Shown: positions 5,653-7,066 of the stretch, piece by piece
How the letters are laid out: every line of letters begins with the position of its first letter
Numbering within the stretch: position 1 is the stretch's first letter
DNA from: Candidatus Odinarchaeota archaeon
GTDB lineage: Archaea > Asgardarchaeota > Baldrarchaeia > Baldrarchaeales > DXJG01
Direction: 5' to 3'
Assembly: GCA_021158895.1 (NCBI GenBank)
Contig: JAGGSW010000085.1
Span: 1 to 7,066, forward strand
DNA length: 7,066 nucleotides
Made by a program: the position numbers and the translations under genes
The notes under the pieces: model-generated
The model's input: only the letters and a program-made list of their open reading frames with translations
Databases searched by the model: none
Told to the model about the DNA's origin: nothing

Positions 5653-6680
5653 TCTTTTAATTTTTTTGATAAGGCCTCCCAGAGCGCGTCCTGCACAGGT
5701 CTTTGAGCTTTTTTGGTTTTTCCGTCTTTTCTGAAGAATATTCTTCTCTTAGGATTATCCAATATGTGACCTATGATTTCTGCAAATATTCCTTTACCAT
5801 TTAAGGCTTCAACTATTTGCTGCGCCTTTTCTGGTTTTGCGGTTATTAGAAGTGCTCCGCTACCTATTAGGCAGAGAGGGTCTATTTGTAGTAATTCACA
5901 TATTTTTCTTGTTTCTTCACTAATCATTTTTCTTATTTTTTCTTCCTGTACTGCGAAACCTGTTTTGCTTGCATCTGCTATCTCATGTAGCCCCCCTAGA
6001 ACTCCTCCTTCTGTTGGATCATGCATTGCGGTTACCCCACCAACTTCCACTGCTGTTAAAGCATCCTCAACCACGCTGATCTTCCACTTATATTGTTTTG
6101 CTTTCTCTATTGGATCCCTGCCAAGTATATTGCTGAGTTCTTTCTCTCTTTCGGTTGCCAAGATTGCTGTGCCTTCAATGGCTACTCCTTTAGTTAAAAT
6201 TATTTTGTCGCCGGGCATTGCTCCACTACTTGTTATAAACTTGTCTTTTTCTACTTCTCCTATCATAAATCCTATGACTATGGGTCGTTTTAGCCCAGGA
6301 GTAACTTCTGTGTGGCCACCAATAATTGCTATTTCTAGTTCTTTTGCAGCTTTATCCATTTGTGTGACTATTTTCTCCAGTATTTTTTCATTTGAGTTTT
6401 CTGGAAGAAGAATTGTGGATAGAAACCACGCAGGTTTTGCGCCATGGCATGCAATATCGTTAGCATTTACATGTATGCTTAGCCATCCTATGTCTTCTAC
6501 TGCCCCCGTGATAGGATCTGTAGCCACCACTATTACCTTATGTTCTAGCTCTATTACAGCTGCATCTTCTCCTATCCCGGGACCTAAAAGTATTCTTGGG
6601 TTTTGCGCTCCTAGATGCGTGAAAATAAGGTTTTTTAGTGTTTCTGGCGGGATTTTTCCTTCCGGTAACTTTTTGTTCAA
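5649..6680 (-). CDS. HypE-like AIR-synthase-family (PurM-like) protein
   Basis: This 343-residue protein has the two-domain PurM/HypE/SelD/ThiL architecture, a family of ATP-using enzymes that activate carboxamides, formamides, selenide or thiamine phosphate. Landmarks are GPGIGEDAAVI (33-43, metal/ATP Asp39), VVATDPITGA (51-60), NANDIACHGAKP (72-83), GGHTEVTP (121-128), PGDKIILTKGVAIEGTAILA (156-175), HDPTEGGVLGGLHEIA (220-235) and SGALLIT (274-280). The overall pattern is closest to HypE, which makes the cyanide ligand of NiFe hydrogenases. Genuine HypE ends in a conserved PRIC-type cysteine tail, whereas this one ends LSKKLKD with no cysteine. It is therefore more likely one of the stand-alone archaeal HypE paralogues of unknown substrate. 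No hyp or hydrogenase gene lies nearby. It starts at TTG and converges on the ECF S gene with a four-base overlap. Confidence 0.87.
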   Translation of the reverse strand: MNKKLPEGKIPPETLKNLIFTHLGAQNPRILLGPGIGEDAAVIELEHKVIVVATDPITGAVEDIGWLSIHVNANDIACHGAKPAWFLSTILLPENSNEKILEKIVTQMDKAAKELEIAIIGGHTEVTPGLKRPIVIGFMIGEVEKDKFITSSGAMPGDKIILTKGVAIEGTAILATEREKELSNILGRDPIEKAKQYKWKISVVEDALTAVEVGGVTAMHDPTEGGVLGGLHEIADASKTGFAVQEEKIRKMISEETRKICELLQIDPLCLIGSGALLITAKPEKAQQIVEALNGKGIFAEIIGHILDNPKRRIFFRKDGKTKKAQRPVQDALWEALSKKLKD

Positions 6681-6687
6681 AATTCAT

Positions 6688-6692
6688 CCCTC
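6688..6692 (-). promoter_or_regulatory. Shine-Dalgarno site of the HypE-like gene
   Basis: The minus strand reads GAGGG seven bases before the TTG at 6680-6678, followed by ATGA, which resembles the GGTGA extension. It supports the TTG start; no in-frame ATG exists nearby. Confidence 0.5.
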
Positions 6693-6695
6693 AGA

Positions 6696-6704
6696 CTTTT
6701 ATAA
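6696..6704 (-). promoter_or_regulatory. TATA-like box close to the HypE-like start
   Basis: The minus strand reads TTATAAAAG, a good match to an archaeal TATA box. Its centre lies only about 20 bp from the TTG, so a normal start site some 25 bp downstream would fall at or just past the start codon. It is either a near-leaderless promoter with a short spacing or a chance match. Confidence 0.35.
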
Positions 6705-6818
6705 CTGGATATTAGTGTTTAGCGGTATGTGTGCAGTTTAATGATGTTAGGTTTGTAGGAAACATTTATTAGATGTGGTTGATGTAAGATGGAGTGTCAT
6801 TTTGTATATCAAATTTAG

Positions 6819-6848
6819 GATAGGATACTTAAATGACTCTGATAGGAT
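6819..6848 (+). repeat. Direct repeat GATAGGAT x2 upstream of eL41
   Basis: GATAGGAT occurs at 6819-6826 and 6841-6848, starts 22 bp apart (about two helical turns). Each copy is followed by a TATA-like element (CTTAAAT and TTTAAA). It may be a duplicated BRE/TATA promoter or a regulator site. Confidence 0.4.
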
Positions 6849-6853
6849 TTAAA
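6848..6853 (+). promoter_or_regulatory. Probable TATA box of the eL41 gene
   Basis: TTTAAA lies 45 bp upstream of the TTG start. Standard archaeal spacing would start transcription near 6876, just ahead of the GGAGG Shine-Dalgarno at 6879-6883. Confidence 0.5.
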
Positions 6854-6878
6854 CATATATCTTTTAGTTAAATAGAAT

Positions 6879-6883
6879 GGAGG
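6879..6883 (+). promoter_or_regulatory. Shine-Dalgarno site of the eL41 gene
   Basis: GGAGG with a nine-base spacer to the TTG at 6893. It favours the 34-residue form of eL41 over one starting at the internal ATG at 6932, which has only GGA closely upstream. Confidence 0.65.
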
Positions 6884-6892
6884 CACTGCAAG

Positions 6893-6997
6893 TTGGGACA
6901 CTTATGGGGTGTAAAAGCCAAAAGACATGGAATGCGAAGGAAGTGGCTTAAAAAAAGGAGAAGAAGAATGAAAAGAAAACAGAGAAGAAGAAAGTAA
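6893..6997 (+). CDS. rpl41e: Large-subunit ribosomal protein eL41 (L41e)
   Basis: This 34-residue, extremely basic peptide is eL41, the smallest ribosomal protein, a single bent helix that sits at the bridge between the ribosomal subunits. From the internal Met14 it reads MRRKWLKKRRRRMKRK and continues Arg-rich to the end, aligning with the eukaryotic pattern MRAKWRKKRMRRLKRK. Sixteen of those last 21 residues are Arg or Lys. I chose the TTG start because GGAGG stands nine bases upstream and because archaeal eL41 proteins commonly carry a short basic N-terminal extension (here MGHLWGVKAKRHG). Starting at ATG 6932 would give 21 residues. A likely TATA box at 6848-6853 suggests a monocistronic transcript. 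Genes this short are routinely missed by automatic annotation. Confidence 0.82.
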   Translation: MGHLWGVKAKRHGMRRKWLKKRRRRMKRKQRRRK

Positions 6998-7050
6998 AAA
7001 TATTACTAGTGTTTTACATATATAGATAATATTTGAGTTATTTAATTCGA

Positions 7051-7066
7051 GTTTTGCGTTTTGTTT
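7051..7066 (+). terminator. Possible T-rich terminator after eL41
   Basis: GTTTTGCGTTTTGTTT at the right edge of the window is a run of T clusters of the kind that ends archaeal transcription, about 55 bp after the eL41 stop. The window ends here, so its full extent is unknown. Confidence 0.25.

Larger units (their letters stand above)
6681..6892. other. Divergent intergenic region between HypE-like and eL41 genes
   Basis: This 212-bp region holds no gene that I can support. The left end carries the HypE-like Shine-Dalgarno and TATA-like box on the minus strand. The right end carries the eL41 promoter elements on the plus strand. The middle (about 6720-6815) is plain AT-rich DNA with only ORFs of fewer than 15 codons and no strong hairpin. 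Confidence 0.5.

Noticed and set aside
5773..6741. A 322-codon open frame on the plus strand opposite the HypE-like gene
   Set aside because: Its translation is Ser/Pro/Ile-rich without domain logic, and the minus strand carries a clear family protein with ordered motifs. It is an antisense shadow.
6778..6842. Possible C/D box small RNA (TTGATGT ... CTGA) upstream of eL41
   Set aside because: The C box has two mismatches to RTGATGA, there is no C'/D' pair, and no terminal stem flanks it.
6994..7017. Inverted repeat GTAAAA / TTTTAC right after eL41
   Set aside because: Six AT-rich pairs with a 12-base loop and no following T-run are too weak to call a terminator hairpin.
1..7066. CRISPR array, tRNA, rRNA, insertion sequence or toxin-antitoxin pair
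   Set aside because: No regularly spaced repeats, no tRNA-like cloverleaf, no transposase motifs and no terminal inverted repeats were seen. The small genes at the left do not show toxin-antitoxin features.

Overview
The window looks like a piece of an archaeal chromosome. It is AT-rich and densely packed. Shine-Dalgarno sites of the GGAGG / GGTGATC type precede many starts, six of nine genes appear to start with TTG, and TATA-like boxes lie upstream of several genes. The gene content also fits: a eukaryote/archaeal-type ribosomal protein eL41, an archaeal-style M48 membrane peptidase, an ECF transporter S component and a HypE-like AIR-synthase-family protein. Heavy TTG use with strong Shine-Dalgarno sites would suit an uncultured Thermoproteota-type lineage (for example a Bathyarchaeia-like one), but the lineage is a guess.

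Layout. 1-932 holds two plus-strand genes of unknown function; the first may continue to the left of the window. 935-3986 is a minus-strand run, in transcription order a GNAT acetyltransferase, a divergent ribose-phosphate pyrophosphokinase homologue 23 bp later, and 68 bp later a 485-residue M48 zinc metalloprotease with an unusual N-terminal extension. 3987-4157 is a divergent promoter region. 4158-5652 is a tight two-gene plus-strand operon: a TIM-barrel protein of unknown function followed by an ECF S component. 5649-6680 is a minus-strand HypE-like protein whose stop codon overlaps that of the S component. 6681-6892 is a second divergent intergenic region, and 6893-6997 encodes ribosomal protein eL41, only 34 residues long. 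The last 69 bases hold no gene.

How the genes fit together. The clearest functional unit is the TIM-barrel/S-component pair. Tight coupling suggests the TIM-barrel protein acts on, or helps handle, the small molecule the transporter imports; the substrate is not readable from sequence. The GNAT and PRPP-synthetase-like genes look co-transcribed, and the protease may be part of the same transcript or have its own promoter. No mobile element, CRISPR array, tRNA or rRNA was seen. I found no obvious new defence or mobile system. The items most worth following are the TIM-barrel/ECF operon, the PRPP-synthetase homologue with a changed ATP-site residue, and the tiny ribosomal gene.
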